In this document: positions 20,858 to 30,281 of the stretch, piece after piece | How the letters are laid out: each line of letters opens with the position of its first letter | Numbering within the stretch: the first letter of the stretch is position 1 | From: Acinetobacter sp. SFB | Lineage (GTDB): Bacteria > Pseudomonadota > Gammaproteobacteria > Pseudomonadales > Moraxellaceae | Direction: 5' to 3' | DNA length: 64,000 bases | Assembly: GCF_001647545.1 (NCBI RefSeq) | Contig: NZ_LSZH01000001.1 | Coordinates: forward strand, 426,103 to 490,102 | Translations under genes and position numbers: made by a program | The notes under the pieces: model-generated | The model's database searches: none | What the model was told of the DNA's origin: nothing | The model's input: only the letters and a program-made list of their open reading frames with translations

Positions 20858-20973
20858 GCTGCAGTAGTGTTATAACTTTGTGAAAATGTAGTGTTGAAAT
20901 AATTTTTTATATACTTTTTTGCTAATCTTAGCGCAATTCAATAAATACTATTTATATGTAGAGAGGAAGAGTA

Positions 20974-21789
20974 ATGCTCTTGGTGTCATCGTATCGCTTA
21001 TTTGCTACGCCTTCAGCCTTGCTGAAAACCATTGTGTTGTCTACAGCTGTTATTTCCACTGTTATTTTGAGTGGTTGTGCTTCAAAACCACAAATTCATA
21101 ATTCAACACGTTATGCAACTGCACCAGACTACTATACGGTTCGGTCTGGAGATACTTTAAGTGGGATTGCTGCACGTTATGGTTTAGCCTATACCAGTGT
21201 CGCGGATATGAATGACATCACGCCGCCGTATCGCATATATGTGGGGCAGTCATTACGTTTAAAAGATTCAGGTTCACGCCGTACCACGACGACTCAAGCC
21301 GTAACACAAGCTGCGCCGATTCAACGTCAAACCGTACAACTCCCAACAAATCCAGTTAAAACCAGCGCACCTGTTGTCACCAATGTTCCGACTGTGCCTG
21401 TGGCATCTTCTAAAGCATCTGCATTACGCTGGGTTAAACCAAGCAATGGTGCAGTTCTGCAAAATTTTAATTTAGCCAATAATATTAAAGGGATCCGCTA
21501 TACCGGAAATGTAGGTGATGCAATTTATGCGGCCGCAGATGGGCAAGTGGTATATGCAGCAGACGGTTTAAAAGAATATGGTAATCTGATTCTGATCAAG
21601 CATATTAATGGTTACATTTCAGCGTATGCACATAACAGTAAAATGAACGTGAAAAGTGGAGAAAATGTGACGGCTGGGCAGAAGATTGCAGAGATGGGTT
21701 CATCAGGTACAACCCGCACCATGCTTGAGTTCCAGGTTCGTCTAGACGGTAAGCCTATTGATCCGATCCAGGTATTACCTATTAATTAA
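20974..21789 (+). CDS. nlpD: NlpD-like lipoprotein, LysM plus degenerate LytM domain
   Basis: This 271-aa outer-membrane lipoprotein has a lipobox ILSGC (Cys35). A LysM domain spans about 53-96 (YYTVRSGDTLSGIAARYG) and binds peptidoglycan. A Thr/Pro-rich linker leads to an M23/LytM domain at about 170-268. The zinc ligands of active M23 peptidases are missing: the HxxxD region reads RYTGNVGD, and the HxH-equivalent segment is MLEFQVR. That is the pattern of NlpD/EnvC, which activate the AmiA-C amidases during cell separation instead of cutting peptidoglycan. An AGAGGAAGAG box precedes the ATG. Confidence 0.88.
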   Translation: MLLVSSYRLFATPSALLKTIVLSTAVISTVILSGCASKPQIHNSTRYATAPDYYTVRSGDTLSGIAARYGLAYTSVADMNDITPPYRIYVGQSLRLKDSGSRRTTTTQAVTQAAPIQRQTVQLPTNPVKTSAPVVTNVPTVPVASSKASALRWVKPSNGAVLQNFNLANNIKGIRYTGNVGDAIYAAADGQVVYAADGLKEYGNLILIKHINGYISAYAHNSKMNVKSGENVTAGQKIAEMGSSGTTRTMLEFQVRLDGKPIDPIQVLPIN

Positions 21790-21881
21790 ATAAGTTAATG
21801 CATTACTTAAATTTCACCGTATAATACAATGAGTTGCTTTTATCGAGAGATAAAGCATCTCATAAGTTCAGAGGGAAATTT

Positions 21882-22811
21882 ATGTTAGATCAACTTCGGG
21901 CAATGGGTGTTTTTGCTTGTGTTGTCGAAAAAAACTCGTTCAGTGGTGCCGCTCGCAATTTAGGCATCACCACCAGTGCTGTAAGTCAGCAAATTCGTTC
22001 TTTAGAACATGAGATGGAAGTTACACTTTTACATCGTTCTACCAGGAAGTTGAGTTTAACTGAAGCAGGGCAAGCTTTTTTCCACAGCTGTCAAGAGATG
22101 CTCGCTGCTGCAGAGCGCGGAAAGGTACGGATTAATGAACTGCGTGATGACATTGTTGGCGAGTTACGTATTGCAACTACACCAGAGTTAGCTGCAAATC
22201 ATGTCATTCCAGCATTATCACATTGGATGTCTGCTCATAGAGGGTTGGCCGTTCATGTAGAAGCTGACAATCAATATATTGACCTGATTGAAGGTCGGAT
22301 TGATATTGCGTTGCGCATAAGTTCAAAAATTGAAGATAATAATTTGCATGTCGTGCCGCTTGCTCGAGTTGAGCAGGTTCTGGTGGCTTCACCGAGTTAT
22401 TTGAATCAGTCGATACCCATTTCACGTCCTGAGGATTTAAAGCATCATGATTTAATTCCGATGAATGTGATCAAGAATTATCAATATTTGTCATTCCAAC
22501 ATGTCGTGACAAGTGAAGAAATCAGTTTAGAAATGCGTTCGAGATTGACCTCAAATAATGTTTTGGTTGCCAAAGCATTATGTCAGCAAGGGCATGGGAT
22601 CGCTCGAATTTTATATCTAGATGCACAAAAAGATTTAATCAATGGTGCTTTGGTTGAGGTTTTACCAGAGTGGAAATTACCTAGTTTCACCTTATATGCC
22701 ATTATTTCAAAACATGAACAGCAGCCGATGAAAATTCATCGTTGTTTAGAAGCATTAAAACAATATTTCTGCCAATTACCCGGTGGCAGAAATTATCAAG
22801 AAGCTTCATAA
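21882..22811 (+). CDS. LysR family transcriptional regulator
   Basis: This is a LysR-type regulator of about 309 aa. The N-terminal winged helix-turn-helix reads FACVVEKNSFSGAARNLGIT followed by TSAVSQQIRSLE, and the C-terminal part is the periplasmic-binding-protein-like effector domain. I place the start at the ATG at 21882, preceded by GAGGG; a TTG at 21834 would add 16 residues with no ribosome site. It belongs to the large CrgA/YafC-like subgroup, whose targets cannot be predicted here. The neighbours nlpD and argD are not obvious targets. Confidence 0.9.
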   Translation: MLDQLRAMGVFACVVEKNSFSGAARNLGITTSAVSQQIRSLEHEMEVTLLHRSTRKLSLTEAGQAFFHSCQEMLAAAERGKVRINELRDDIVGELRIATTPELAANHVIPALSHWMSAHRGLAVHVEADNQYIDLIEGRIDIALRISSKIEDNNLHVVPLARVEQVLVASPSYLNQSIPISRPEDLKHHDLIPMNVIKNYQYLSFQHVVTSEEISLEMRSRLTSNNVLVAKALCQQGHGIARILYLDAQKDLINGALVEVLPEWKLPSFTLYAIISKHEQQPMKIHRCLEALKQYFCQLPGGRNYQEAS

Positions 22812-22828
22812 AAGCTAAGCAGTATGAA

Positions 22829-22860
22829 AAAAAGCCGCTATCAGCGGCTTTTCATTTTTT
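22829..22860. terminator. bidirectional terminator between lysR and argD
   Basis: AAAGCCGCT / AGCGGCTTT (22831-22839 and 22843-22851) with A and T runs on the two sides, between convergent genes. Confidence 0.85.
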
Positions 22861-22874
22861 GAAGGAAGAAAGAA

Positions 22875-24086
22875 TTAAGCTAAAAATGCTTTAATCAATT
22901 TTACCAGGCGAGCAATCAGTTGATCGGCTTGTTCTTGAGTGATATTAAGTGTTGGCAATAAACGAACCACGGAACCTGCAGTTACGTTAATAATCAAATG
23001 ATATTCATCACGTGCGATATTCACCAGTTCACCACAGTCTTTCGGTAATTCAATCCCAATCATTAGACCGAAACCACGTACAATGACATTTTGATCAGCC
23101 AGTTTGTTGCGCAGCTGATCAACAATATAGGCACCTTTTTCGGCAGCATTTTCAACCAGATTTTCTTTCTGCATAATATCGAGAACTGTATATACCACAC
23201 GCGAACCGAGCGCTGTACCACTATAGGTTGAACCATGGTTGCCCGCAGTCAATACACCCACACCACGACCTTGAGTCATCACCGCACCAATCGGGAAGCC
23301 GTTCCCTAAGCCTTTTGCCGTAGTTAAAACGTCTGGAATGATGTTGGTATGCTGGTAAGCAAAGTATTTACCGGTACGACCATTACCTGTTTGAACTTCA
23401 TCAAGCATCATCAACCAGTTATGCTGATTACAGATTTGACGAATTTCTTCAAGGTAGCTAAAACCTTGAGGTGCAGTATTTACACCGCCTTCACCTTGAA
23501 TCGGTTCAACAAAAACAGCCACGATGTCTGGGTGGTTAATTGCTGCTTCTTGAATGGCTTCAATGTCACCAAAAGGTACACGGATAAAACCTTCAACCAG
23601 AGGTCCAAAACCTTCCTGAACTTTTTTGTTGCCGGTTGCAGCAAGGGTCGCCATGGTACGACCATGGAAAGAACGGTCTGCAACAATAATTTTTGGATTG
23701 GCAATGCCTTGCATTGATCCAAACTTACGGGCAATTTTAATGGCACCTTCATTGGATTCTGCACCGCTGTTCGAGAAGAAAATTTCTTCCATGCCTGAAA
23801 CTTCAGCAAGTTTTTGCGCTGCAGCCGTTTGCCAAGGTACTTCAAATAAATTGCTGGTGTGAATAAGTGTTGCGGCTTGCTCGGCAATGGCTTCGGCAAT
23901 AACAGGATGAGCATGACCTAGACCACATACTGCAATTCCTGTAAGTGCATCAAAATATTCAGTGCCATCTTCTGTATAAAGATAAGAACCTCGACCGCGA
24001 ACAAAGCTGATCGGCTGACGGCCAAAGACTGGCATCAAGTGTGAAGGTTGATCAGATTGCACTGGGGCAAGGGTAATGTTATTCAT
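22875..24086 (-). CDS. argD: acetylornithine/succinyldiaminopimelate aminotransferase
   Basis: This class III PLP aminotransferase of 403 aa is the size and pattern of ArgD (EC 2.6.1.11), which acts in arginine synthesis and often also in lysine synthesis. The PLP lysine is in TTAKGLGNGFPIGAV. The cofactor-stacking region is MLDEVQTGNGRTGKYFAYQH, and NSGAESNEGAIKIARKFG binds the PLP phosphate. It is transcribed alone and divergently from grxD. An ornithine or beta-alanine-type transaminase is possible, but the overall sequence reads as ArgD. Confidence 0.9.
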   Translation of the reverse strand: MNNITLAPVQSDQPSHLMPVFGRQPISFVRGRGSYLYTEDGTEYFDALTGIAVCGLGHAHPVIAEAIAEQAATLIHTSNLFEVPWQTAAAQKLAEVSGMEEIFFSNSGAESNEGAIKIARKFGSMQGIANPKIIVADRSFHGRTMATLAATGNKKVQEGFGPLVEGFIRVPFGDIEAIQEAAINHPDIVAVFVEPIQGEGGVNTAPQGFSYLEEIRQICNQHNWLMMLDEVQTGNGRTGKYFAYQHTNIIPDVLTTAKGLGNGFPIGAVMTQGRGVGVLTAGNHGSTYSGTALGSRVVYTVLDIMQKENLVENAAEKGAYIVDQLRNKLADQNVIVRGFGLMIGIELPKDCGELVNIARDEYHLIINVTAGSVVRLLPTLNITQEQADQLIARLVKLIKAFLA

Positions 24087-24214
24087 GACTTACTCTTATC
24101 TGTTAGGTGGGAAAATAAAGCTTTATCTAAGCAAAAACTGCTACAGAATAACAGCCCAAATGGAAATAAAAATGGAAATATTGCTTTAGTCATACTGTTT
24201 TGTTAAGTTTTGGG

Positions 24215-24220
24215 TATAAT
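24215..24220 (+). promoter_or_regulatory. -10 box of the grxD promoter
   Basis: A perfect TATAAT lies 29 bases before the grxD start. The -35 region is poor (near 24193-24198). Confidence 0.5.
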
Positions 24221-24248
24221 GCGAGGCAGATGAGTTGAGGATTTATCA

Positions 24249-24590
24249 ATGACTGAACAAGCACGCGACACTGAAGCGTTAATTCGCGACCAAATTGCTA
24301 AACATGCAGTACTTCTTTATATGAAGGGTACGCCGCAATTCCCACAATGTGGTTTCTCTGCACGTGCGGTAGAAGCACTCAGTCAAATTGGTCGTCCATT
24401 TGCTTATGTAAACATTTTGGAAAACCAGGATATTCGCGCGACTTTGCCACAAATTGCAAATTGGCCGACCTTTCCACAATTGTGGATTAATGGCGAATTA
24501 ATTGGTGGTAGCGATATCATGCTAGAGATGTTCCAAAAAGGTGAGTTAAAAACCTTGGTAGAACAATACAGCCCAGCATCTGAAGCTTAA
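24249..24590 (+). CDS. grxD: monothiol glutaredoxin, Grx4/GrxD type
   Basis: This 113-aa monothiol glutaredoxin carries the CGFS active site (Cys34 in PQFPQCGFSARA). Such proteins bind a glutathione-ligated [2Fe-2S] cluster as a homodimer or with BolA and pass it to apo-proteins. The TVP-like and GGSDI motifs (WPTFPQLWINGELIGGSDI) complete the glutathione site. A GAGG box lies before the ATG. The gene is monocistronic and ends at a 17-bp hairpin. Confidence 0.95.
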   Translation: MTEQARDTEALIRDQIAKHAVLLYMKGTPQFPQCGFSARAVEALSQIGRPFAYVNILENQDIRATLPQIANWPTFPQLWINGELIGGSDIMLEMFQKGELKTLVEQYSPASEA

Positions 24591-24602
24591 TTCAGTTGTG
24601 AA

Positions 24603-24640
24603 GCCATTAAAAAAGCGCCTTGTGGCGCTTTTTTAATGGC
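24603..24640. terminator. 17-bp perfect terminator hairpin between grxD and the Lon-like gene
   Basis: GCCATTAAAAAAGCGCC and GGCGCTTTTTTAATGGC flank a TTGT loop. The A and T runs inside the stem let it act for both convergent genes. Confidence 0.9.
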
Positions 24641-24671
24641 TTGGTTTAACATCGCTTTATAAAGAAGCAGA

Positions 24672-27284
24672 TTACTCTGCTTCTGACTTGTCCTTGTTGG
24701 CCTTTTTAGATTCAAGGACATCAGACGGAACAGGTTGTTTTTCGGCTTCTTCTTTTTTCTTTTTCTTGGCTTTTTTCTTTTTCTTTTTTTTCTTCGAGTC
24801 ATCTTCAAACTCTGCACCATCTTCAATGGCTTGCCAATACTCAAGTTGATCCATTACCGCAGCATAAATTGAATTTTTGCTATAGCGACCTTTTTTGTTT
24901 AGAGTGCCGACCGGGCGAGCCATCAGAATTTCCAAAGCCTGATCGATGGTTTGAATGGCATGAATATGGAATTGACCTTTTTCAACCGCTTCAATGACAT
25001 CGTGTCTCAACATCAAATGTTGCATGTTTTGGCGTGGAATAATTACGCCTTGTTTGCCAGTTAAGCCTTGTAATTTACAAGCATCAAAGAAACCTTCAAT
25101 TTTGGCATTCACGCCGCCAATCGGTTGAACTTGACCGAGTTGATTCATTGAGCCAGTAATTGCCCATGACTGGTCAATCGGCAATTGGCTAATCGCAGAC
25201 AATAGTGCAGATAGTTCAGCTACGGTTGCACTGTCCCCATCCACCTGACCATAGCTTTGCTCAAAAGCGAGGGCAGCAGAGAAGTGCAAAATCTGTTCAC
25301 GGCCAAAATGCGCTTTGAGGAAACTCGACATCAGTAACACGCCTTTGGCATGTAGGGAGCCACCCAGTTCAACACTGCGTTCGATATCCAGAATATCACC
25401 ACCGCCTTGATAAACCGAAGCGGTTAAACGCGAAGGCAAACCGAATTCAACATCTGCATATTGAATTACAGACAGGGCATTAATCTGTCCTAAACGGTGT
25501 CCTTTGGTTTCAATCAACTGTGTGCCACGTGATAAATCTTCCCAATACAATTCACGTAAATAACCGAGACGGTACTTACGATGATCGAGTGCGGTATTGA
25601 TATGTTTATCACTAACGATTTTATCACCCGATTTTTCCGCATGATGATGGGCTTCTCGAATCAAATCACCTAAAGTTAAAGCATGTAATGACAATGAACT
25701 CTGGTCTTCTGCCTGCCGACTTGAATCAGTCAGTAATGCCGCTAAGGCAGAGCGCTCAAAAGGTAATAATTTATCTGCTTGCACATAATCGGCAATCAGC
25801 TGCATATACGCTTGCTCATTAGTGTCATTACGTTGTAATGTATCGGTAAAGTCAGCACGGATTTTAAATACACTGCCGAGTTCCGGTTCAACTTCTAAAA
25901 TTTGATAATAAACTTCAGGTTCTGCCAGTAAAATGACTTTCAGATTCAAGGGGATAGATTGAGGTTCAATCGAAATACTGCCGGTTAAAGTCAGCATATG
26001 TTCCAGTGAAGATAGTTTTATCTGCCCTGATTTTAAGGCACGTTTTAAACCTTGCCATGCATAAGGTTGTTCGAGCAGTTGCTCCGCTTCGAGCATTAAA
26101 AAGCCACCATTGGCTTTGTGCAATGTACCGGGGCGAATCAGGGTGAAGTCTGTGGTAATGGTGCCATTTTGGGTAAGCTGTTCGACATGACCCAGTAAAT
26201 TGTAATGCGTTGGGAAGTCTTCAAAAATCACCGGTGCGCCAGAATTTGGCTTATAGGACACAATGATATTGACCTGATAACGTGCAGGCACTCGGCTAAA
26301 TAGGCCTGGGGTAAAGTCATCTTCTTCTTGCTCAAGCACAATTTCGACATTGTTAATAATGTCTTCAGCATAGTATTTGAGATAGTCTTTTAAGCCTGCA
26401 ACCTCACCAAACTTATTTAAAATTTGCTCAATACGTGGCATCACCACCTGTTTTGCGATATCACGATTTAAGCTTTGCACTTTGTCGCGTGCATCATCTT
26501 CTAAATCGCCTAAATGTAGGCCTAAGCGTTCCAGTTTTTTATCCATGTAACGCATATTGGTTGAAATTTCAGCGCGCTCTTTACTGTTGAGCGCATTAAT
26601 GTCTTCTGCTGTCATTTCTTCCGCAGAATCATCAATGAAATGTACCGGAACAAAGCAATGTTCTTCATTACGGGTAATCAGTTTTAGATCAAGTTCTTCA
26701 CCTTCTTTGGTGAGATCAATTAATGCCTGGCGTTGCTCATCCCCAATTTGCTGGCGAATTAGTTCAATACGATTGTGATAAATTTCGGCGGTAAAACGTC
26801 GTTCTAACTGCTTTAAGATGGTTTGCCAAGTTTGATGCAACAGTGTTTGAAATTTCGCTGCTTGACCAGATGGAAGTTCGAGCGCAATCGGTTGGCGTGG
26901 CAGTTTAAAATTATTGACATAGACCCAGTCATTTGGTGTCGGCATGGTTTTGGCGTGTTGTTGTAATAAACGCTTGATCATGGTGCGTTTACCGAGGCCC
27001 GCTGTACCCACAGCAAAAATGTTATAGCCTGAATAAGGTAAAGCAATACCTGCTTCTACAGAGGCACGTGCGCGATCTTGCCCCAGAAAATTATTTAGCG
27101 GTTTAAGGCGACGTGTTGATGCAGGAATTTTATCGTAATTAGGAATATGCGTCAGTTGTTCAGATTTCAGTTTGGTTTTTTCTAAAGTGCTTTGTATTTC
27201 TGGTTGTTCAAATGCAGAAGTTAAAATGTTTTGGCTCGGTTGTTCAATGTTGCTGATAATATTGGCGGATAAAGAAGAGTTCAT
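24672..27284 (-). CDS. Lon-family ATP-dependent protease (LonB/YcbZ-like)
   Basis: This large cytoplasmic protein (about 870 aa) pairs an AAA-like ATPase with a C-terminal S16 Lon protease domain. Walker A GTAGLGKRT lies about 100 residues in. The catalytic Ser is in QVDGDSATVAELSALL and the Lys in PIGGVNAKIEGFFDACK. It lacks the long N-terminal substrate domain of classical LonA, so it fits the YcbZ-type Lon-like group. I use the ATG at 27284; a GTG at 27305 is in frame but has no better ribosome site. The C-terminus ends in a striking lysine-rich tail (about 14 Lys in 17 residues) followed by an acidic segment. Confidence 0.85.
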   Translation of the reverse strand: MNSSLSANIISNIEQPSQNILTSAFEQPEIQSTLEKTKLKSEQLTHIPNYDKIPASTRRLKPLNNFLGQDRARASVEAGIALPYSGYNIFAVGTAGLGKRTMIKRLLQQHAKTMPTPNDWVYVNNFKLPRQPIALELPSGQAAKFQTLLHQTWQTILKQLERRFTAEIYHNRIELIRQQIGDEQRQALIDLTKEGEELDLKLITRNEEHCFVPVHFIDDSAEEMTAEDINALNSKERAEISTNMRYMDKKLERLGLHLGDLEDDARDKVQSLNRDIAKQVVMPRIEQILNKFGEVAGLKDYLKYYAEDIINNVEIVLEQEEDDFTPGLFSRVPARYQVNIIVSYKPNSGAPVIFEDFPTHYNLLGHVEQLTQNGTITTDFTLIRPGTLHKANGGFLMLEAEQLLEQPYAWQGLKRALKSGQIKLSSLEHMLTLTGSISIEPQSIPLNLKVILLAEPEVYYQILEVEPELGSVFKIRADFTDTLQRNDTNEQAYMQLIADYVQADKLLPFERSALAALLTDSSRQAEDQSSLSLHALTLGDLIREAHHHAEKSGDKIVSDKHINTALDHRKYRLGYLRELYWEDLSRGTQLIETKGHRLGQINALSVIQYADVEFGLPSRLTASVYQGGGDILDIERSVELGGSLHAKGVLLMSSFLKAHFGREQILHFSAALAFEQSYGQVDGDSATVAELSALLSAISQLPIDQSWAITGSMNQLGQVQPIGGVNAKIEGFFDACKLQGLTGKQGVIIPRQNMQHLMLRHDVIEAVEKGQFHIHAIQTIDQALEILMARPVGTLNKKGRYSKNSIYAAVMDQLEYWQAIEDGAEFEDDSKKKKKKKKAKKKKKEEAEKQPVPSDVLESKKANKDKSEAE

Positions 27285-27489
27285 TTGCTCGAGTCTTTGG
27301 GTCACTGTGAAAATCCAAAACGAAATATTGCGGTAGAGTGTTAAAGGTATACAGGTTTGCTTGAAAAATTCAAGCGGACATGATGCTTTAAACGATAAAA
27401 TAAAATAATGATTTCGTAAATATTGTTGAAACCTATCGCATTACGCGTTTGAATAGCGACATTGAGTTTTTGCAGAACATAATAAATTA

Positions 27490-29640
27490 ATGACAACACA
27501 ATCTACTGGATGGAAATCGGCCTTTACGGCATTTCTTGATCGCCGTGCCCTTATTATGCTGTTTCTTGGTTTCTCCGCAGGTATTCCAATCTTGCTGATT
27601 TTTTCAAGCCTGTCTTTATGGCTGGGAGAAGCCGGAATTGATAAAAGTGCGGTGACTTTTTTTAGCTGGGCGGCGCTAGGCTATTCTTTCAAGTTTGTGT
27701 GGGCACCTTTAATTGACGAATTGCCAGTTCCAGTTCTGACGAAAATACTCGGTCGCCGCCGTGCATGGTTGCTGATTGCGCAAGTGCTGATTATCTGCGC
27801 CATTTGTATCATGGCATTTTCAAACCCTGCTTTAGGGCAAAGTTATTTGTACCAGATGGCGGTGGGTGCAGTATTGCTGGGCTTTTCTGCGGCAACACAA
27901 GATATTGTCATTGATGCTTACCGGATTGAACTGGCTGAAACTCAAATGCAGACCGTTCTGGCCTCGACCTATAATGCCGGTTATCGCATCGGGATGATTG
28001 TAGCGGGTGCAGGCGCGTTGTTTTTAGCTGCTTCCCTCGGTACAGCGAAAGGTAACTATATTTATAGTGCATGGAAAATCACTTATTTAGCTATGGCTGC
28101 GGTGATGGTGGTGGGTATTATCACCACATTGGTGATTCGTGAACCGCAAGTGAGCCGGATTTATAAGGATTATAAACGTACCGATTACTATCGTTTGGTC
28201 GCAGTATTCTTTGTGGCAGTAATCAGTTTTGTACTGAGTTATATTTTCTCTGGAAATTTAACAGAAGCGCTTAAATCACAATTTGAAATTTCAGATTCTT
28301 TCTTACTATTTTGCTTTGAAGCATTACGTTTTATTGGCTCTGCTGCTGTTGCCGTATTGGTCGGTACATTGCTGGTGAAAATGGGTGCCGTAAACAAACA
28401 AATGGCCTTTGAAACCTGGGTCAACCCGATTGCAGATTTCTTTAAACGTTATGGCGTTAAACTGGCATTGGTGTTGTTGCTGTTGATTGGTTTTTACCGT
28501 ATTTCCGACATTATTGCCGGTGTCATCTCGAATGTGTTCTATCAAGACCTGAACTTTACCAAACAGCAAATTGCTGAAGCAGTTAAAATTTACGGCGTGA
28601 TTTTTAGTCTGGTTGGCGGTTTCTTGGGTGGTCTGCTGGCACAGCGTATGAACATTATGAAGTTGATGTTTGTCGGTGCAATCTTGGCCAGTTCAACCAA
28701 TCTGATTTTTATTGGCTTGGTAAAATCTGGACAGCAACTAAATGATGTCAATGTCACAGTCGGGCAGCACAGTTACAAGGTTCAGTCTGATGAAGTGGGA
28801 TATTGGAAACTCAAGGTGCCGAGTCAGATTTTAGCACAAGCAGATGAAGTGCAAGTCGTTGCCCAATATTCGGATGGGTCTAAAAATACCGCAATTACAA
28901 CATTGCCTTATTTAAAGCTGGATGAAAAACAATCCAGTATGCAGATTCTGCCCGTAACCAGTGACAATATCATTGCTTTATACGAGAAAAATAACAGTCT
29001 GGTGATCCGTGGACAGTATTATGGGCAACCTTTATCTGAATCTCAAAAAATTGTCTTAAGTTTAGACAAGCAAACTTTTGATGCAAATCTGGATAAAACG
29101 GGTGTGTTTAGTGCGGCAATTCCGGCTGAAATTTTGATCAATTCAGCTTCTAAACAGCTGGTTGCTGAAGTGATTGAAAATAATCAAGTCTTATCAACCG
29201 CTCAACGTCGCTATACGACCAATATGAAGTTGAGCACCGCCAAAGATTTAGATGTAGATGTTCAGCCTTTACCTGTCGTAAATGCTCAATCGACTGATGA
29301 AGTTGAAATTACTGGCAAGGTGATTAAACCCTATAGTTCAGGTTGGTTGTATTTTGCCATTATTGTCGATAATTTGGCATCAGGGCTTGCTGGTGCTGCG
29401 TTTATTGCCTTCTTGTCTAGCTTGACCAGTGTGTCATTTACCGCAGTGCAATACGCGATTTTTAGCTCCCTCATGACTTTAACCCCCAAGATTTTAGGCG
29501 GTTATTCGGGTACTATAGTCAGCAATATTGGTTATCCGAACTTCTTCCTCATGACCACCCTGATTGGTATTCCCATTCTAATTTTAGTGGTGTGGGTAGC
29601 GAAGTTATTGGGTGAACATCAACATACGAAGAGTCAATAA
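27490..29640 (+). CDS. ampG: AmpG-like muropeptide permease with large extra-membrane insert
   Basis: This MFS protein of the AmpG family imports anhydro-muropeptides for cell-wall recycling. The N-terminal half matches Amp[45 protein letters not shown] and [16 protein letters not shown]. At 716 aa it is far longer than E. coli AmpG (491). Much of the excess is a hydrophilic, beta-rich segment at about residues 415-615, with repeated short strands, inserted between membrane helices and probably periplasmic. Membrane segments resume at [20 protein letters not shown]. The stop is two bases before the gloA start. Confidence 0.85.
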   Translation: MTTQSTGWKSAFTAFLDRRALIMLFLGFSAGIPILLIFSSLSLWLGEAGIDKSAVTFFSWAALGYSFKFVWAPLIDELPVPVLTKILGRRRAWLLIAQVLIICAICIMAFSNPALGQSYLYQMAVGAVLLGFSAATQDIVIDAYRIELAETQMQTVLASTYNAGYRIGMIVAGAGALFLAASLGTAKGNYIYSAWKITYLAMAAVMVVGIITTLVIREPQVSRIYKDYKRTDYYRLVAVFFVAVISFVLSYIFSGNLTEALKSQFEISDSFLLFCFEALRFIGSAAVAVLVGTLLVKMGAVNKQMAFETWVNPIADFFKRYGVKLALVLLLLIGFYRISDIIAGVISNVFYQDLNFTKQQIAEAVKIYGVIFSLVGGFLGGLLAQRMNIMKLMFVGAILASSTNLIFIGLVKSGQQLNDVNVTVGQHSYKVQSDEVGYWKLKVPSQILAQADEVQVVAQYSDGSKNTAITTLPYLKLDEKQSSMQILPVTSDNIIALYEKNNSLVIRGQYYGQPLSESQKIVLSLDKQTFDANLDKTGVFSAAIPAEILINSASKQLVAEVIENNQVLSTAQRRYTTNMKLSTAKDLDVDVQPLPVVNAQSTDEVEITGKVIKPYSSGWLYFAIIVDNLASGLAGAAFIAFLSSLTSVSFTAVQYAIFSSLMTLTPKILGGYSGTIVSNIGYPNFFLMTTLIGIPILILVVWVAKLLGEHQHTKSQ

Positions 29641-29642
29641 GG

Positions 29643-30053
29643 ATGAAGAATATGCGCATGCTGCATACCATGTTACGTGTAGGCGATTTGGAACAATCTC
29701 TAAAGTTTTATACTGAAGTACTCGGTATGACTTTGCTTCGTAAGCGTGATTATGAACAAGGTCGTTTCACTTTAGCCTTTGTGGGTTATGGTGATGAAGA
29801 AAACAATACTGTTTTAGAATTAACGCATAACTGGGATACTGCAAGTTATGAGTTGGGCAATGGCTATGGTCATATTGCTATTGCTGTAGACGATGCATAT
29901 AAAGCATGTGAAGAAATTAAAGCGCGTGGCGGTAAAGTTGTGCGTGAAGCCGGTCCGATGAAAGGTGGCAGTACGGTAATTGCTTTTGTTGAAGATCCAG
30001 ACGGTTATAAAATCGAGCTGATTCAGCAAGATGTCAATGCCAGAAATAACTAA
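29643..30053 (+). CDS. gloA: lactoylglutathione lyase (glyoxalase I)
   Basis: GloA (EC 4.4.1.5) isomerises the hemithioacetal of methylglyoxal and glutathione to S-lactoylglutathione. The 136-aa length and motifs fit: [20 protein letters not shown] (first metal His), [10 protein letters not shown] (Glu), GYGHIAIAV (His) and [10 protein letters not shown] (Glu). These four ligands suit the nickel-type bacterial enzyme. The start at 29643 lies two bases after ampG, preceded by AAGG; a second in-frame ATG at 29652 is also possible. Cotranscription with ampG is likely. Confidence 0.95.
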   Translation: MKNMRMLHTMLRVGDLEQSLKFYTEVLGMTLLRKRDYEQGRFTLAFVGYGDEENNTVLELTHNWDTASYELGNGYGHIAIAVDDAYKACEEIKARGGKVVREAGPMKGGSTVIAFVEDPDGYKIELIQQDVNARNN

Positions 30054-30197
30054 TAGATTTCTTTATAAGTGCTGCTGCCCTTTTTATTTTTCTTCTAGTA
30101 AGTGGGATAAAAGGGGCTTGCAAAGAAATTTAATTATAAAGTGATATAGATAAAATAAATATTGATCATTGATTTGAAAAACTAGCTTTATTTATTT

Positions 30198-30252
30198 AGC
30201 CCATTAAGATGAAACTTTACTATTAGGTAAAATTGTTTAGTGGGCTTTTTTA
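30198..30252 (+). terminator. terminator with nested hairpin after gloA
   Basis: Outer arms AGCCCATTAA (30198-30207) and TTAGTGGGCT (30237-30246) pair over 10 bp and are followed by a T run. An inner TTTAC/GTAAA stem forms inside the long loop. Confidence 0.65.
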
Positions 30253-30281
30253 TATCTTAAAATTATTATAAGGAATGAATA

